From: Epulopiscium sp. Nele67-Bin004
GTDB taxonomy: Bacteria > Bacillota_A > Clostridia > Lachnospirales > Cellulosilyticaceae
Assembly: GCA_002007315.1 (NCBI GenBank)
Contig: LNZQ01000091.1
Span: 1 to 23,169, forward strand
Direction: 5' to 3'
DNA length: 23,169 nucleotides
The notes under the pieces: model-generated
Database searches by the model: none
What the model was told of the DNA's origin: nothing
What the model saw: only the letters and a program-made list of their open reading frames with translations
Shown: positions 7,256 to 18,187 of the stretch, one piece after another
Layout of the letters: the number at the start of each line of letters is the position of its first letter
Numbering within the stretch: position 1 is the stretch's first letter
Translations under genes and position numbers: made by a program

Positions 7256-7275
7256 GTAAAAAAGGAGGTTGTTAT

Positions 7276-8310
7276 ATGAGACTAGTGCCAATAAATAAAC
7301 TACGCCCAAACATTGAGCTAGGTATAGATATTTTAGATGAAAATGCTAGAGTATTACTTAAAAGAGGACATATGTTAAATGATATAAATATAAACAGGTT
7401 ACAAACTACTAATATTTCTTCTATTTATATTATAGATAAATATTGTTACTATGGCTTTAGTAATTACACTTCTCAACCAAGTAATATTTTGCGTATAGTA
7501 GTAATTTTAAAACGTTTAGCAAGGAAAACTAGGTTAGGAACGATAGATAAAGATGATGTTATCGCAACGTTACGTGTAGTAAATGAACTTGTTTCTACAC
7601 TTAATGCCACAAAACACACGTTTAAAATAGCATATGAGCCAAAAAAAATACTTACTAACGATTTTGAAGAAAAAACAATATATATTGCTATAATGAGTAC
7701 ACTTTTGGCATTAAAAATGGGATTTTCAAAATCTGAAGCATCAACACTGTGCCTTGCAGCATTACTTAGAGATTTAGCACTAATACAACCAGATGATAAG
7801 TGGGGACGCAATCATTTATCAAAAAATCATCCTATTATAAGTGCAAAATATTTGAAATATCAGTATAATTTGCCACAACGTGTTTTAGATATCGTTGAGC
7901 AACATCATGAATTGCATGACGGTAAGGGGTATCCAAACAAACTAAAAGGCGATGAAATTGTGCCAGGTGCTAAAATTTTGGCTATAATAGATATGTATTA
8001 CAAAATTAAAACTACAAGTTTGACAGAAAATCCAACTTTAGATGTTGAAGAAAATTTTAATAGGATGATGCGACATTTTGACCCAGCATATGTTGAGCAA
8101 TTTTTAAAGTCTGTAGATATATATGACCCAGATACGATGGTAATGCTAAACAATTTAGACGTGGCAGTTGTTACACCAGGATATGTTGGAAATCCTTTTA
8201 GACCACAAGTAAAAATTATCGAAAGCAAACGATTTGGTAGAGGGATAACGATAAATTTATCGCATTTACCAGACCTTAAAATAGCAAAAGTTTTATATTT
8301 TGCCGAATAA
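7276..8310 (+). CDS. degenerate HD-GYP domain protein, copy 3 of 3
   Basis: A 344-aa paralogue of the two genes upstream. The N-terminal domain starts MRLVPINKLRPNIELGIDI; the HD-GYP-like core has His185, His210-His211-Glu212, DGKGYP (215-220), LKGDEI and Asp239. Arg165-Asp166 replaces HD, LA replaces GK (RDLALIQP), and the upstream ligand His is absent. The normal HD-GYP end DALTxxRPY is replaced by DMYYKIKTTS, again shared with the other copies. It has its own promoter and AGGAGG site and is closed by a strong hairpin, so it is a single-gene unit, unlike copy 1. No receiver, PAS or membrane domain is present, so the input signal is not apparent. Loss of c-di-GMP phosphodiesterase activity is a prediction from missing residues, not observed. 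Confidence 0.8.
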   Translation: MRLVPINKLRPNIELGIDILDENARVLLKRGHMLNDININRLQTTNISSIYIIDKYCYYGFSNYTSQPSNILRIVVILKRLARKTRLGTIDKDDVIATLRVVNELVSTLNATKHTFKIAYEPKKILTNDFEEKTIYIAIMSTLLALKMGFSKSEASTLCLAALLRDLALIQPDDKWGRNHLSKNHPIISAKYLKYQYNLPQRVLDIVEQHHELHDGKGYPNKLKGDEIVPGAKILAIIDMYYKIKTTSLTENPTLDVEENFNRMMRHFDPAYVEQFLKSVDIYDPDTMVMLNNLDVAVVTPGYVGNPFRPQVKIIESKRFGRGITINLSHLPDLKIAKVLYFAE

Positions 8311-8312
8311 AC

Positions 8313-8352
8313 AAAAAAAGATGTGGTTAAGTGTGTACCATATCTTTTTTTT
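8313..8352 (+). terminator. strong, possibly bidirectional terminator
   Basis: A long stem (AAAAAAAGATGTGGT at 8313-8327 with ACCATATCTTTTTTT from 8337), loop TAAGTGTGT, one G-U pair, ending in a run of eight T. The A tract on the left arm would give a T tract on the other strand, but no minus-strand gene needs it. Confidence 0.85.
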
Positions 8353-8384
8353 GTACATACTTATTATAGATAGGAGTGAGAAAA

Positions 8385-9347
8385 ATGCAACAACTAGAAG
8401 TAAGTCACCTAGAAAGTAACCAACGCCTTGATAAATTTATATTAAGATACTTAAAAAATTGTCCACAAAGTTTTTTATATAAATGTTTTAGAACAAATAA
8501 AATTAAATACAACGGGAAGAAGCCTAAGGGGAATGAACTGTTACAAACAGGTGATATAATAAAAATATTTTTGTTAGATGATCAAATAGAAGAAATGCAA
8601 GGCAAAGCCACATTGAAAAAAGTGGCTCAACAATTTAAAATTATATTTGAAGATGATAATATTTTAATTGTTGATAAACCTATGGGATTGTTAACCCAAA
8701 AAGCAAATAAAGCAGATAATAGCTTAGCTGAACAGATACTTAGTTATTTGGATAATAAAAATGAGTTAGAAGGATTAAATGGGTTTAAACCTGCACCTAG
8801 CAATCGTTTAGATAGAAACACAGCAGGATTAGTTATTTCAGGAAAAAATTTGGCGGCGTCTCGAGCGATAAGCGATATGCTTAAAGAAAAAAATATATCA
8901 AAATATTATTTAACTATCGTAAAAGGGATAATTGAAAAACCGATAACTTTACATGCTTACCACACAAAACTTGATGGAAACAAAGCACGCATCAGCGACT
9001 ATAAAGTTGGAGATGCAAAACCAATAGAAACAAAAATTAGCCCTCTAAAAATTATAGAGGGCTATACAGTGCTAGAAGTAAAGCTAATAACAGGAAAAAC
9101 TCATCAAATAAGAGCACATTTAAGTCAAATAGGGTATCCTATTATAGGTGACACAAAATATGGTGACCAAAAAGTTAATAAATATTTTGAGGATAAGTAT
9201 CAACTTAGATCGCAATTTTTATGTGCCTATAAAATTAAATTTGAGGAGTGCGATAATATATTAGACTACCTAGAAAATAGAGTGTTTATCGCAAATGTGC
9301 CTATGTTATATACAAAAATACTAGAAGGTGAAACTAATAAAATTTAA
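8385..9347 (+). CDS. RluA-family pseudouridine synthase (RluC/RluD-like)
   Basis: A 320-aa enzyme that isomerises uridines in 23S rRNA or tRNA. An N-terminal S4-like RNA-binding domain covers about residues 1-60 (RLDKFILRYL; IKYNGKKPKGNELLQTGD). The catalytic domain starts at VDKPMGLLTQK and has the motif NRLDRNTAGLVISGKN with nucleophile Asp143, followed by GKTHQIRAHLSQIGYPIIGD, the usual family C-terminal motif. Length is normal for RluC/RluD. I chose the ATG at 8385, 8 nt after AGGAG, over the GTG at 8376, which overlaps that ribosome binding site. Which uridines it targets cannot be decided by eye. A perfect 9-bp inverted repeat lies inside the gene at 9039-9063. It converges with the minus-strand TPR-like gene 40 bp away, with no clear terminator between them. 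Confidence 0.87.
   Translation: MQQLEVSHLESNQRLDKFILRYLKNCPQSFLYKCFRTNKIKYNGKKPKGNELLQTGDIIKIFLLDDQIEEMQGKATLKKVAQQFKIIFEDDNILIVDKPMGLLTQKANKADNSLAEQILSYLDNKNELEGLNGFKPAPSNRLDRNTAGLVISGKNLAASRAISDMLKEKNISKYYLTIVKGIIEKPITLHAYHTKLDGNKARISDYKVGDAKPIETKISPLKIIEGYTVLEVKLITGKTHQIRAHLSQIGYPIIGDTKYGDQKVNKYFEDKYQLRSQFLCAYKIKFEECDNILDYLENRVFIANVPMLYTKILEGETNKI
9039..9063. repeat. perfect inverted repeat inside the RluA-family gene
   Basis: AGCCCTCTA (9039-9047) and TAGAGGGCT (9055-9063) flank a 7-nt AAAATTA loop. It is GC-rich relative to its surroundings and has no T tract after it, so it is not a terminator by itself. Confidence 0.8.
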
Positions 9348-9387
9348 ACTGCTGTACTCATGTTTGTGATATTAAAAGTAGCTTGTT

Positions 9388-10056
9388 CTAATATAGAAAT
9401 ATATCATCTTTCGATGTATAATTATCTATGAGGTCAGCAGTTTCCCCGATCAACAAATCATGGTCTAAAGCGTATGCACAAATAAGAGCCGACTCGAAGT
9501 AGTTTAGTCCTACAAAAATTTCATACGCTTTTTCATATTGTCGTTTAAAATATAAAACTATTGCTATTTCTTCAAGATAGCACAGGCCTTGGTTTTTCTG
9601 TAATATATTTTCACATTTACTAAAACAAGTAAGTGCTGTTGCATATTTGTTAGCATTTAAGTAGCAAAGCCCTGCCTCGTATAAACGTCCAGATTTTTTG
9701 TATAGTCTAGCGGCTTGAAGCGGATCAAAAAAGCCGTAAAAATAAGCTGCTTTAACTAAATTTTCGTGCTTCATACAAATTTCTGCACCGAGCTTATATA
9801 ATTTATATTGTTCTGCAATTTCTAGGGCGTTAGAAACTCGCCCCATTTCTTCATATATATGTACAATTTTATCGTATTGTTTAGAGTCAAGAAAACTATG
9901 TATCGCTAAATCATATTCCTGTAGTTCCATATAAATATCACCAGCTTTATTATAGTGTTTATATTTATGTAACATGTGAGCTTGTCCTATTTTTGGAAGA
10001 GAATAAAAATTTTTTCTATTTAAATTAAACCAGAACATAAATTTAAAATAATCCAT
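9388..10056 (-). CDS. TPR/alpha-solenoid repeat protein of unknown function
   Basis: A 222-aa protein built almost entirely of degenerate helical repeats rich in Tyr, Ala and Leu with the TPR-like pattern Gly/Ala-x3-Tyr. Examples are YNKAGDIYMELQEYDLAIHSF, VKAAYFYGFFDPLQAARLY, GRLYEAGLCYLNANKYATAL and YEKAYEIFVGLNYFESALI. Such solenoids usually bind proteins. There is no signal peptide or catalytic motif, so it is probably cytoplasmic. The start is supported by AAAGGAGG about 6-7 nt before the ATG at 10056 and by a promoter facing it. It is divergent from recU, and the two promoters lie almost back to back, which may link their expression. I do not recognise the family; it may be lineage-specific. 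Confidence 0.7.
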   Translation of the reverse strand: MDYFKFMFWFNLNRKNFYSLPKIGQAHMLHKYKHYNKAGDIYMELQEYDLAIHSFLDSKQYDKIVHIYEEMGRVSNALEIAEQYKLYKLGAEICMKHENLVKAAYFYGFFDPLQAARLYKKSGRLYEAGLCYLNANKYATALTCFSKCENILQKNQGLCYLEEIAIVLYFKRQYEKAYEIFVGLNYFESALICAYALDHDLLIGETADLIDNYTSKDDIFLY

Positions 10057-10099
10057 GTAGTACCTCCTTTAAATTGTATCATTTGGAAAATATATCTAT

Positions 10100-10127
10100 A
10101 TTATACCATAAATTACCAAAAATTCAA
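10100..10127 (-). promoter_or_regulatory. promoter for the TPR-like gene
   Basis: Reading the minus strand: TTGAAT (10127-10122), 16-bp spacer, TATAAT (10105-10100), about 43 bp before the ATG. Its -35 element is one base away from that of the recU promoter on the other strand. Confidence 0.65.
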
Positions 10128-10128
10128 G

Positions 10129-10157
10129 TTGGTTTTTTGGAAGAAATATTATATAAT
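10129..10157 (+). promoter_or_regulatory. promoter for recU
   Basis: TTGGTT (10129-10134), 17-bp spacer, TATAAT (10152-10157), 27 bp before the proposed TTG start. This placement also argues against any start upstream of 10157. Confidence 0.65.
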
Positions 10158-10184
10158 AATAAAAAATTTCGAGAGGTGAAAAAA

Positions 10185-10718
10185 TTGGGATATTGGCAAA
10201 CTAGAGGACTACGAGGAAACGAATTAGAAGAAATAATTAATATTACAAACGATATGTATCGTTCAAAAAAAATGGCGTTGATACAAAAAATTCCAACTCC
10301 TATTACTCCTATCAACATAGATAAAGCAAAAAAAGTTATTACATTAGCTTATTTTGAGCAAAAAAGTACGGTTGATTATATAGGTGTGGTGCAGAGTGTC
10401 AGTGTATGTTTTGATGCAAAAGAAACTACAAAAAAATCAATACCACTAGCTAATATACATCAACATCAGATTGATTTTATGGAAGATTTTATTGCACAAG
10501 GGGGGGTAGCTTTTATAATTGTATACTTCAAACATTATGAAACTTACTTTTTACTTCCTTTTAATGTATTAAAAAAATATCATGACGGAGCAAAAAATGG
10601 AGAACGTAAATCTATACCTTATGATGCATTTGAAGATGCATACAAAATAGAAATTGAGGGAGGTCATTACTTGCATTATTTAAAACCTTTGCAAAAATAT
10701 GTTGACGACATTGTTTAG
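10185..10718 (+). CDS. recU: Holliday junction resolvase RecU
   Basis: A 177-aa homologue of RecU, the Firmicutes endonuclease that cuts Holliday junctions during recombination and chromosome segregation. Matches to the family include LIQKIPTPITPI, AYFEQKSTVDYIGV (catalytic Asp of the TDY-type motif), CFDAKETTKKSIPL, HQHQIDFMEDF and the C-terminal GHYLHYL region. In Bacillus RecU the core reads FEAKET; here the first Glu is Asp (FDAKET), still fitting the (D/E)xK nuclease motif. The frame is open from 10074, but I place the start at TTG 10185: it follows AGAGGTGA by 6 nt, lies downstream of the promoter, and gives MGYWQTRGLRGN, like clostridial RecU starts. In many Firmicutes recU sits next to a penicillin-binding protein gene; here it is next to a lipoprotein and a TPR-like gene. 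Confidence 0.87.
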   Translation: MGYWQTRGLRGNELEEIINITNDMYRSKKMALIQKIPTPITPINIDKAKKVITLAYFEQKSTVDYIGVVQSVSVCFDAKETTKKSIPLANIHQHQIDFMEDFIAQGGVAFIIVYFKHYETYFLLPFNVLKKYHDGAKNGERKSIPYDAFEDAYKIEIEGGHYLHYLKPLQKYVDDIV

Positions 10719-10759
10719 ATAAGAAAAAAAGAGTCAATACTTTAGATGAGGTGGTTATT

Positions 10760-11935
10760 ATGATTATAAAATATAGCTTATTAATACTAATTATATTTTT
10801 AGTAGGGTGTTCAAAAGAGCAAGCAATAATTGAAGAAGTTGCAGAAATACAACCAACTTTTAAAGAAACTAGTATACAGCTTTATATAAATGAACAGTTA
10901 GATCTTGCTGTATATGAACCTGCAGAGGGGGTATATTTAGGTGTATACTCACAAGATATAGATTATTTTGAAAATACATTGGATACAGAGATGGCGTTTA
11001 GAGTTATGCAATACACAGTAAATGATCCTGTAACATCTATAGACATTTTAGACTGTATTGCAAACCAACAATTACCTTATGTAAAATATTTATTTGATGA
11101 TACAGAACCGATAACTAGTTTATATTATTTAATAGGTGATATAAGTACAACAAGTACTAGATATTCAACCCCTATTTTTATTGAGCTATACCCTTTAACT
11201 CAAAATGTTACTAATCCTATAGAATATAAAGAAAAATTTCAAGAGGCATATCAAATAATCAAAAAATATATACCAGAAGCTGTAATAGTATGGAGTTTGG
11301 ATTATAGTGAAATAGAAGATATTTATATGTTTTATCCTGGTGATGATGTTGTTGATTGGGTAGGCTTAAATATTTACATGTACAAATATTTTGATAATGA
11401 ACTTGTTGACTATGATATAAGTGATAATATTGACTTGTGGTATAAAACATTTCAATCCACCAAACCTTTGATGATAACAGGATTAGGAATATCAAGTTTT
11501 TCACAAATTGATCACACATATTATATAGCAGATGCCAAAAACAAATTAAAATATTTTTATGAAGAAATGTTAGATTGCTATCCTCGAATTAAAGGTATAT
11601 TATACTCAGATGTCGACATGCGTAAGGTGGGAGGGGTAGATGACTTTCGTATATCGATAGATTTTGACATTATAGATTATGTTAGTAATTTATGGCAAAA
11701 TGAGAGGTTTTTAACTCAGGTTACCGTATCTGGAGATGAGTCCATGCAATATATTAGTTACACATTACCTGCTTATATATACGATGAGATGTATTATATA
11801 GAAGACATTTATTTGCAGACAATTATTCCGCCAAATATAACAAAATCAATTGATAGCATAAAAGATTTAGAGGGAACAATTTATTATAATATAGATGATA
11901 TATTAGTTTATATTGATGGCTATTATAGGACATAA
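10760..11935 (+). CDS. lipoprotein with a GH26-like fold, probably non-catalytic
   Basis: A 391-aa exported lipoprotein: hydrophobic signal MIIKYSLLILIIFLVGC with lipidation Cys17. Residues 55-310 resemble glycosyl hydrolase family 26 and related clostridial lipoproteins: YLGVYSQDID start, PIFIELYPL where the acid/base Glu is expected (Glu142), then FYPGDDVVDWVGLNIY (191-206), the most diagnostic block. In active members a later strand reads about MIxEYG with the nucleophile Glu; here it is LMITGLGIS, with Gly241 at that place, so hydrolysis is unlikely. The last 80 residues are unassigned and Tyr/Ile-rich. I prefer the ATG at 10760, 7 nt after the AGGTGG region, over the GTG at 10751. It follows recU by 41 bp with no terminator, so the two are probably co-transcribed. 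A glycan-binding surface role is inferred. Confidence 0.62.
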   Translation: MIIKYSLLILIIFLVGCSKEQAIIEEVAEIQPTFKETSIQLYINEQLDLAVYEPAEGVYLGVYSQDIDYFENTLDTEMAFRVMQYTVNDPVTSIDILDCIANQQLPYVKYLFDDTEPITSLYYLIGDISTTSTRYSTPIFIELYPLTQNVTNPIEYKEKFQEAYQIIKKYIPEAVIVWSLDYSEIEDIYMFYPGDDVVDWVGLNIYMYKYFDNELVDYDISDNIDLWYKTFQSTKPLMITGLGISSFSQIDHTYYIADAKNKLKYFYEEMLDCYPRIKGILYSDVDMRKVGGVDDFRISIDFDIIDYVSNLWQNERFLTQVTVSGDESMQYISYTLPAYIYDEMYYIEDIYLQTIIPPNITKSIDSIKDLEGTIYYNIDDILVYIDGYYRT

Positions 11936-11953
11936 AAATGTGTCCTATTTTTT
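11925..11953 (+). terminator. rho-independent terminator overlapping the lipoprotein stop codon
   Basis: A perfect 8-bp stem (ATAGGACA at 11925-11932, TGTCCTAT at 11941-11948), loop TAAAAATG containing the TAA stop, then a T tract. It closes the recU-lipoprotein unit. Confidence 0.85.
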
Positions 11954-11975
11954 GTAGGTATCTTAATAGATAAAC

Positions 11976-12004
11976 TTGATAATCAGAGCAATTTAAGTTA
12001 TAAT
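11976..12004 (+). promoter_or_regulatory. sigma-A-type promoter for chemoreceptor 1
   Basis: TTGATA (11976-11981), 17-bp spacer, TATAAT (11999-12004). The ATG is 83 bp further on, leaving a leader of roughly 75 nt. The layout is the same as for chemoreceptor 2. No SigD-like motif was noticed in its place. Confidence 0.8.
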
Positions 12005-12087
12005 ATGAAGGTGCTGAATTTATTGTATGTAACATTATGTGATATTTTGTTGGTTTTAGTAATATTTTATATTTTTAGGAGGGTAAT

Positions 12088-13755
12088 ATGAATAAATTAA
12101 ATGATTGGTCCGTTGGAAAGAAATGGATTTCGTCTAACGTAATGATCGGGGTAATTGCGATAAGTGTAATTATGTTATTAATGAACGGGCTTTACTCGGC
12201 AAAAATAAATTTTGAAGATTTTATAGAACATTCTTATGCGTTAGAAAATGAAATTAAAGATAGTACAATAACTATATTATCTATAGCTAAAGCAGTAAGT
12301 AACTTAGACATAGATCCTAGCAATTTAGATTCAAAAGTTGCAGAAATAGGGAGTATGGCACAAGATTTTGAAAAGGAATTTACAGTTCTTATAAAGAATT
12401 TAAGTTCTCATGGTATAGATGTATCAACTTATGAAACAGACGTAAGAAATTGGTTAGAAATAGGTACAGATATATTAGGTGATTTTTCAGCAGGTAGATT
12501 TGAGCAAGCAAAATACAAAATTATAAATAACTGTACACCTAATGTATTACAAATTATTGACACAGCCCAAGATTTAACTAATTATCTTAGCACAACAGCA
12601 CAAGCCGATATTGAAAAGAATTTAAAAGCAAATGATAACATGATAATTGTATCACTAATTACAATTATTTGTGGAACTATTATTAGTCTTATAGTATCAA
12701 GAGTTTTAAGAAACTCAGTAATAATGCCACTACATAAAATTAGAGACACAATTGCTGAATTAGAAAAAGGAAACTTTGATGTATGGATTGACTATGAATC
12801 AGCAGATGAACTAGGAGTGGTATCACAAAATTTACGTGATATGATTAAAAGTACAGGGAATATATTAAATGACGTTTCAACAAATCTGGAAAGTATAGCT
12901 AATGGAGATCTAACAACTCACCCATCAGTTGAATATAAAGGTATATTTAACATGATGAAAACGTCTATTAATCAAATAAACACTCAAATGGGTGACATGA
13001 TTAATCAAATCAAAGCAAATGGAAACAAACTTTCAAATGGAGCAGAGAGAATTGCAGAAGGCTCAACTATTATTTCACAAAAAGTTGAACAACAAGAAAC
13101 AATTATTAACGGTTTTATTGAATCAACTGATAGAATTACAAAAAATACAAACGAAAACATTAAACATGTTGAAGTTACAACAAAGTCAACTAGAGTAACT
13201 AAAGATAAAGTTGAATATAGTAGCGAGATGATGGGCAAAATGCTTGAAGCGATTAAAGACATTAGTACTTCAAGTCAGAGTGTATCACAAATTACAAAAA
13301 TTATTCAAGATATTGCATCGCAAACAAACTTGCTTGCTCTAAATGCAGCTATTGAGGCAGCAAGGGCAGGGGAATCGGGTAAAGGATTTGCAGTTGTTGC
13401 AAATGAAATACGTGACCTTGCAACGAAAAGTTCGGAAACCGTTAGCGAAATCGATACAGTAATTCAACAAAGCTTATATAGTGTGGAGCAAGGTGAAAAA
13501 CACGTAGAAGTGACAGCAACTGTACTAGAAGAAATTGCTCAAAGTATAGATGAAACTTCTAAATTAACTACACAACAAGAGGAAAATACAGAAGTACAAA
13601 AAGTGTTATTGCAAGAATTGATTGATAATAGCCATATGCTTAAACAAGCAATTAGCGAAAATGCATCTATATTTAGAAATACAGCAAATGTCGGACAAGA
13701 AATTGCAGCACAATCAGAAATGTTAACAAATCAAATTTCTAAATTTAAGGTTTAG
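12088..13755 (+). CDS. methyl-accepting chemotaxis protein, tandem copy 1
   Basis: A 555-aa transmembrane chemoreceptor. Cytoplasmic N-terminus, membrane segment at about 18-37, an extracellular helical sensor of about 145 residues (four-helix-bundle type, single Cys149 in NNCTP), second membrane segment at about 184-205, HAMP domain at about 207-260 ([17 protein letters not shown]), and a cytoplasmic signalling coiled coil. The hairpin tip is the highly conserved [19 protein letters not shown]...[13 protein letters not shown] (about 405-445) that contacts CheA and CheW. Gln/Glu-rich flanks such as QQETIING and TQQEENTE are candidate methylation sites. No CheR/CheB-tethering C-terminal pentapeptide is seen; it ends SKFKV. 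The ATG follows AGGAGG. The ligand cannot be predicted. It has its own promoter and terminator, so it is monocistronic. Confidence 0.93.
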   Translation: MNKLNDWSVGKKWISSNVMIGVIAISVIMLLMNGLYSAKINFEDFIEHSYALENEIKDSTITILSIAKAVSNLDIDPSNLDSKVAEIGSMAQDFEKEFTVLIKNLSSHGIDVSTYETDVRNWLEIGTDILGDFSAGRFEQAKYKIINNCTPNVLQIIDTAQDLTNYLSTTAQADIEKNLKANDNMIIVSLITIICGTIISLIVSRVLRNSVIMPLHKIRDTIAELEKGNFDVWIDYESADELGVVSQNLRDMIKSTGNILNDVSTNLESIANGDLTTHPSVEYKGIFNMMKTSINQINTQMGDMINQIKANGNKLSNGAERIAEGSTIISQKVEQQETIINGFIESTDRITKNTNENIKHVEVTTKSTRVTKDKVEYSSEMMGKMLEAIKDISTSSQSVSQITKIIQDIASQTNLLALNAAIEAARAGESGKGFAVVANEIRDLATKSSETVSEIDTVIQQSLYSVEQGEKHVEVTATVLEEIAQSIDETSKLTTQQEENTEVQKVLLQELIDNSHMLKQAISENASIFRNTANVGQEIAAQSEMLTNQISKFKV

Positions 13756-13764
13756 CTAGTAAAA

Positions 13765-13797
13765 AATCCGTCTAAATACAATTAGGGCGGATTTTTT
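13765..13797 (+). terminator. rho-independent terminator after chemoreceptor 1
   Basis: AATCCGTCTAA (13765-13775) pairs with TTAGGGCGGATT (13782-13793) with one bulge, followed by a run of T. Confidence 0.82.
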
Positions 13798-13829
13798 TAC
13801 GACGTATTTTTTAATTATTCAACAACCTA

Positions 13830-13858
13830 TTGATAAGATTAGAAAACTACGATATAAT
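13830..13858 (+). promoter_or_regulatory. sigma-A-type promoter for chemoreceptor 2
   Basis: TTGATA (13830-13835), 17-bp spacer, TATAAT (13853-13858), 81 bp before the ATG at 13940. The same hexamers and spacing as the chemoreceptor 1 promoter suggest the promoter was copied with the gene. It may also drive the ilv-leu operon. Confidence 0.8.
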
Positions 13859-13939
13859 ATTTATTAAGCTAAATTGTTTGCTAAATTTTTATACTTGAAT
13901 TATTCGGTAGGGGACGTAATAATTTTAAGGGGGCAAAGT

Positions 13940-16628
<2,689 letters not shown>

Positions 16629-16629
16629 G

Positions 16630-18147
16630 ATGCAAATAAAAATATTTGACACTACACTAAGAGACGGGGAGCAAGCTCCTGGATATAGCATGAATTTATC
16701 CGAAAAATTGGAGATGGCACTTCAACTTGAAAAGTTAGGCGTTGATATTATTGAGGCGGGATTTGCAATTGCATCTCCCGGCGATTTTAAAGCAGTATCG
16801 GAAATTGCAAAAATAGTTAAAAATACTACCGTTGCAAGTTTGTCACGTGCTTTAGTTAAAGATATAGACGTTGCAGCACAAGCTGTTCAAGGGGCGAACT
16901 TCCCAAGAATTCATACGTTTATAGCAACATCTGACATTCATATGAAGTACAAACTCAAAAAGAGTGAAGATGAAGTTTTAGAAATTACAAGAGAAATGGT
17001 TAAACATGCAAAGAAATATTGCAGTGATATTGAGTTTTCAGCAGAAGATGCGTCCCGCTCAAGACCTGAATTTTTGTATAGAGTTTTAGAACAAGCGATT
17101 TTATCTGGAGCAACTGTATTAAACATTCCAGATACTGTTGGCTACAGCTCACCTTTAGAGTATCACAAACTAATTTTAGGAATAAAAGAAAATGTACGTG
17201 GAATTGAAAAAGTTGATATATCAGTGCATTGCCATAACGATTTAGGGCTTGCAGTTGCAAACACACTGGCTGCGATTTCGGCTGGGGCAACGCAAGTTGA
17301 ATGTACAGTTAACGGTATAGGTGAACGTGCTGGAAATGCAGCACTTGAAGAAATAGTTATGAACTTGAACACTAGAAAAGATATTTATCCGTATACAACA
17401 AATGTAAATACACGTGAAATTTATTTAACTAGTAAACTTTTGACTACGATAACAGGTGTAAAAGTGCAACCAAATAAAGCTATCGTTGGTGAAAATGCCT
17501 TTGCACATGAATCGGGCATACATCAACATGGAATGCTTGAAAACAAAGAAACGTACGAAATTATGACGCCAGCATCAATTGGACTTTCAGAAAACAAAAT
17601 TGTACTTGGAAAACATTCAGGTAGACATGCGTTTGTTGATAGATTAAATGAACTGGGTTATGTTTTATCGGAAGAAGAAATTGACGAATCATTCGTTTCG
17701 TTCAAAGCTCTTGCTGACAAAAAGAAAACTATTACAGATAGAGATATTCAAGCGTTAGTTTTACGACAAAGCATAAAAGTTCCAGATGTTTATACATTAG
17801 ATAGATTTGTTATAAATGCTGGTAACACTATAACAATTACGTCGGCAGTTAGACTTAGATGTGAAAATGGTGACATATTAGAAGAAGTAACGTCTTCTTT
17901 TGATGGACCTATCGACGCCTCTTACAAAGCGATAAATGCGATGCTTGGAAAAGATTTTGTGCTTGAAGACTTTTTGATTTCTTCAGTTACAGGTGGAACA
18001 GACTCACAAGGCGAAGTTTATGTGAAAATTAAAAACAAACAAGGAAGTATATATAACGGTTATGGAGTTAGTATTGATATAGTTGAGGCAAGTATCCTTG
18101 CGTACATTTCAGCTATTAACAATATGATACATGACGAAATGAGCTAG
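16630..18147 (+). CDS. leuA: 2-isopropylmalate synthase
   Basis: A 505-aa enzyme catalysing the first committed step of leucine synthesis, condensing acetyl-CoA with 2-oxoisovalerate. The TIM-barrel catalytic domain starts with [13 protein letters not shown] (6-18; Arg11, Asp12), and has the metal-binding [11 protein letters not shown] (His200, His202) and the GxGERAGN loop (229-236). The C-terminal third from about 390 is the LeuA dimer domain that usually binds leucine for feedback inhibition, and it is intact, so enzyme-level control is expected. Length is typical. The ATG is 1 bp after the ilvC stop, with AGAGGAAG in the end of ilvC, so translation is coupled. Homocitrate or citramalate synthase are weaker alternatives given leuCDB downstream. 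Confidence 0.95.
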   Translation: MQIKIFDTTLRDGEQAPGYSMNLSEKLEMALQLEKLGVDIIEAGFAIASPGDFKAVSEIAKIVKNTTVASLSRALVKDIDVAAQAVQGANFPRIHTFIATSDIHMKYKLKKSEDEVLEITREMVKHAKKYCSDIEFSAEDASRSRPEFLYRVLEQAILSGATVLNIPDTVGYSSPLEYHKLILGIKENVRGIEKVDISVHCHNDLGLAVANTLAAISAGATQVECTVNGIGERAGNAALEEIVMNLNTRKDIYPYTTNVNTREIYLTSKLLTTITGVKVQPNKAIVGENAFAHESGIHQHGMLENKETYEIMTPASIGLSENKIVLGKHSGRHAFVDRLNELGYVLSEEEIDESFVSFKALADKKKTITDRDIQALVLRQSIKVPDVYTLDRFVINAGNTITITSAVRLRCENGDILEEVTSSFDGPIDASYKAINAMLGKDFVLEDFLISSVTGGTDSQGEVYVKIKNKQGSIYNGYGVSIDIVEASILAYISAINNMIHDEMS

Positions 18148-18161
18148 GGTAAAACCTAGCT
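18142..18161 (+). other. hairpin at the leuA stop codon
   Basis: AGCTAGG (18142-18148) and CCTAGCT (18155-18161) flank GTAAAA; the left arm contains the leuA TAG. No T tract follows, so it is not a standard terminator. It sits in the widest gap of the operon (40 bp) and could affect mRNA stability or processing. Confidence 0.55.
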
Positions 18162-18187
18162 TAAATTATAAAAGGGGGAACATAACA

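Noticed and set aside
13874..13939. Upstream ATG of chemoreceptor 2 at 13874
   Set aside because: It adds 22 residues with no counterpart in copy 1 and lacks a ribosome binding site, whereas the ATG at 13940 has both a good site and a matching N-terminus.
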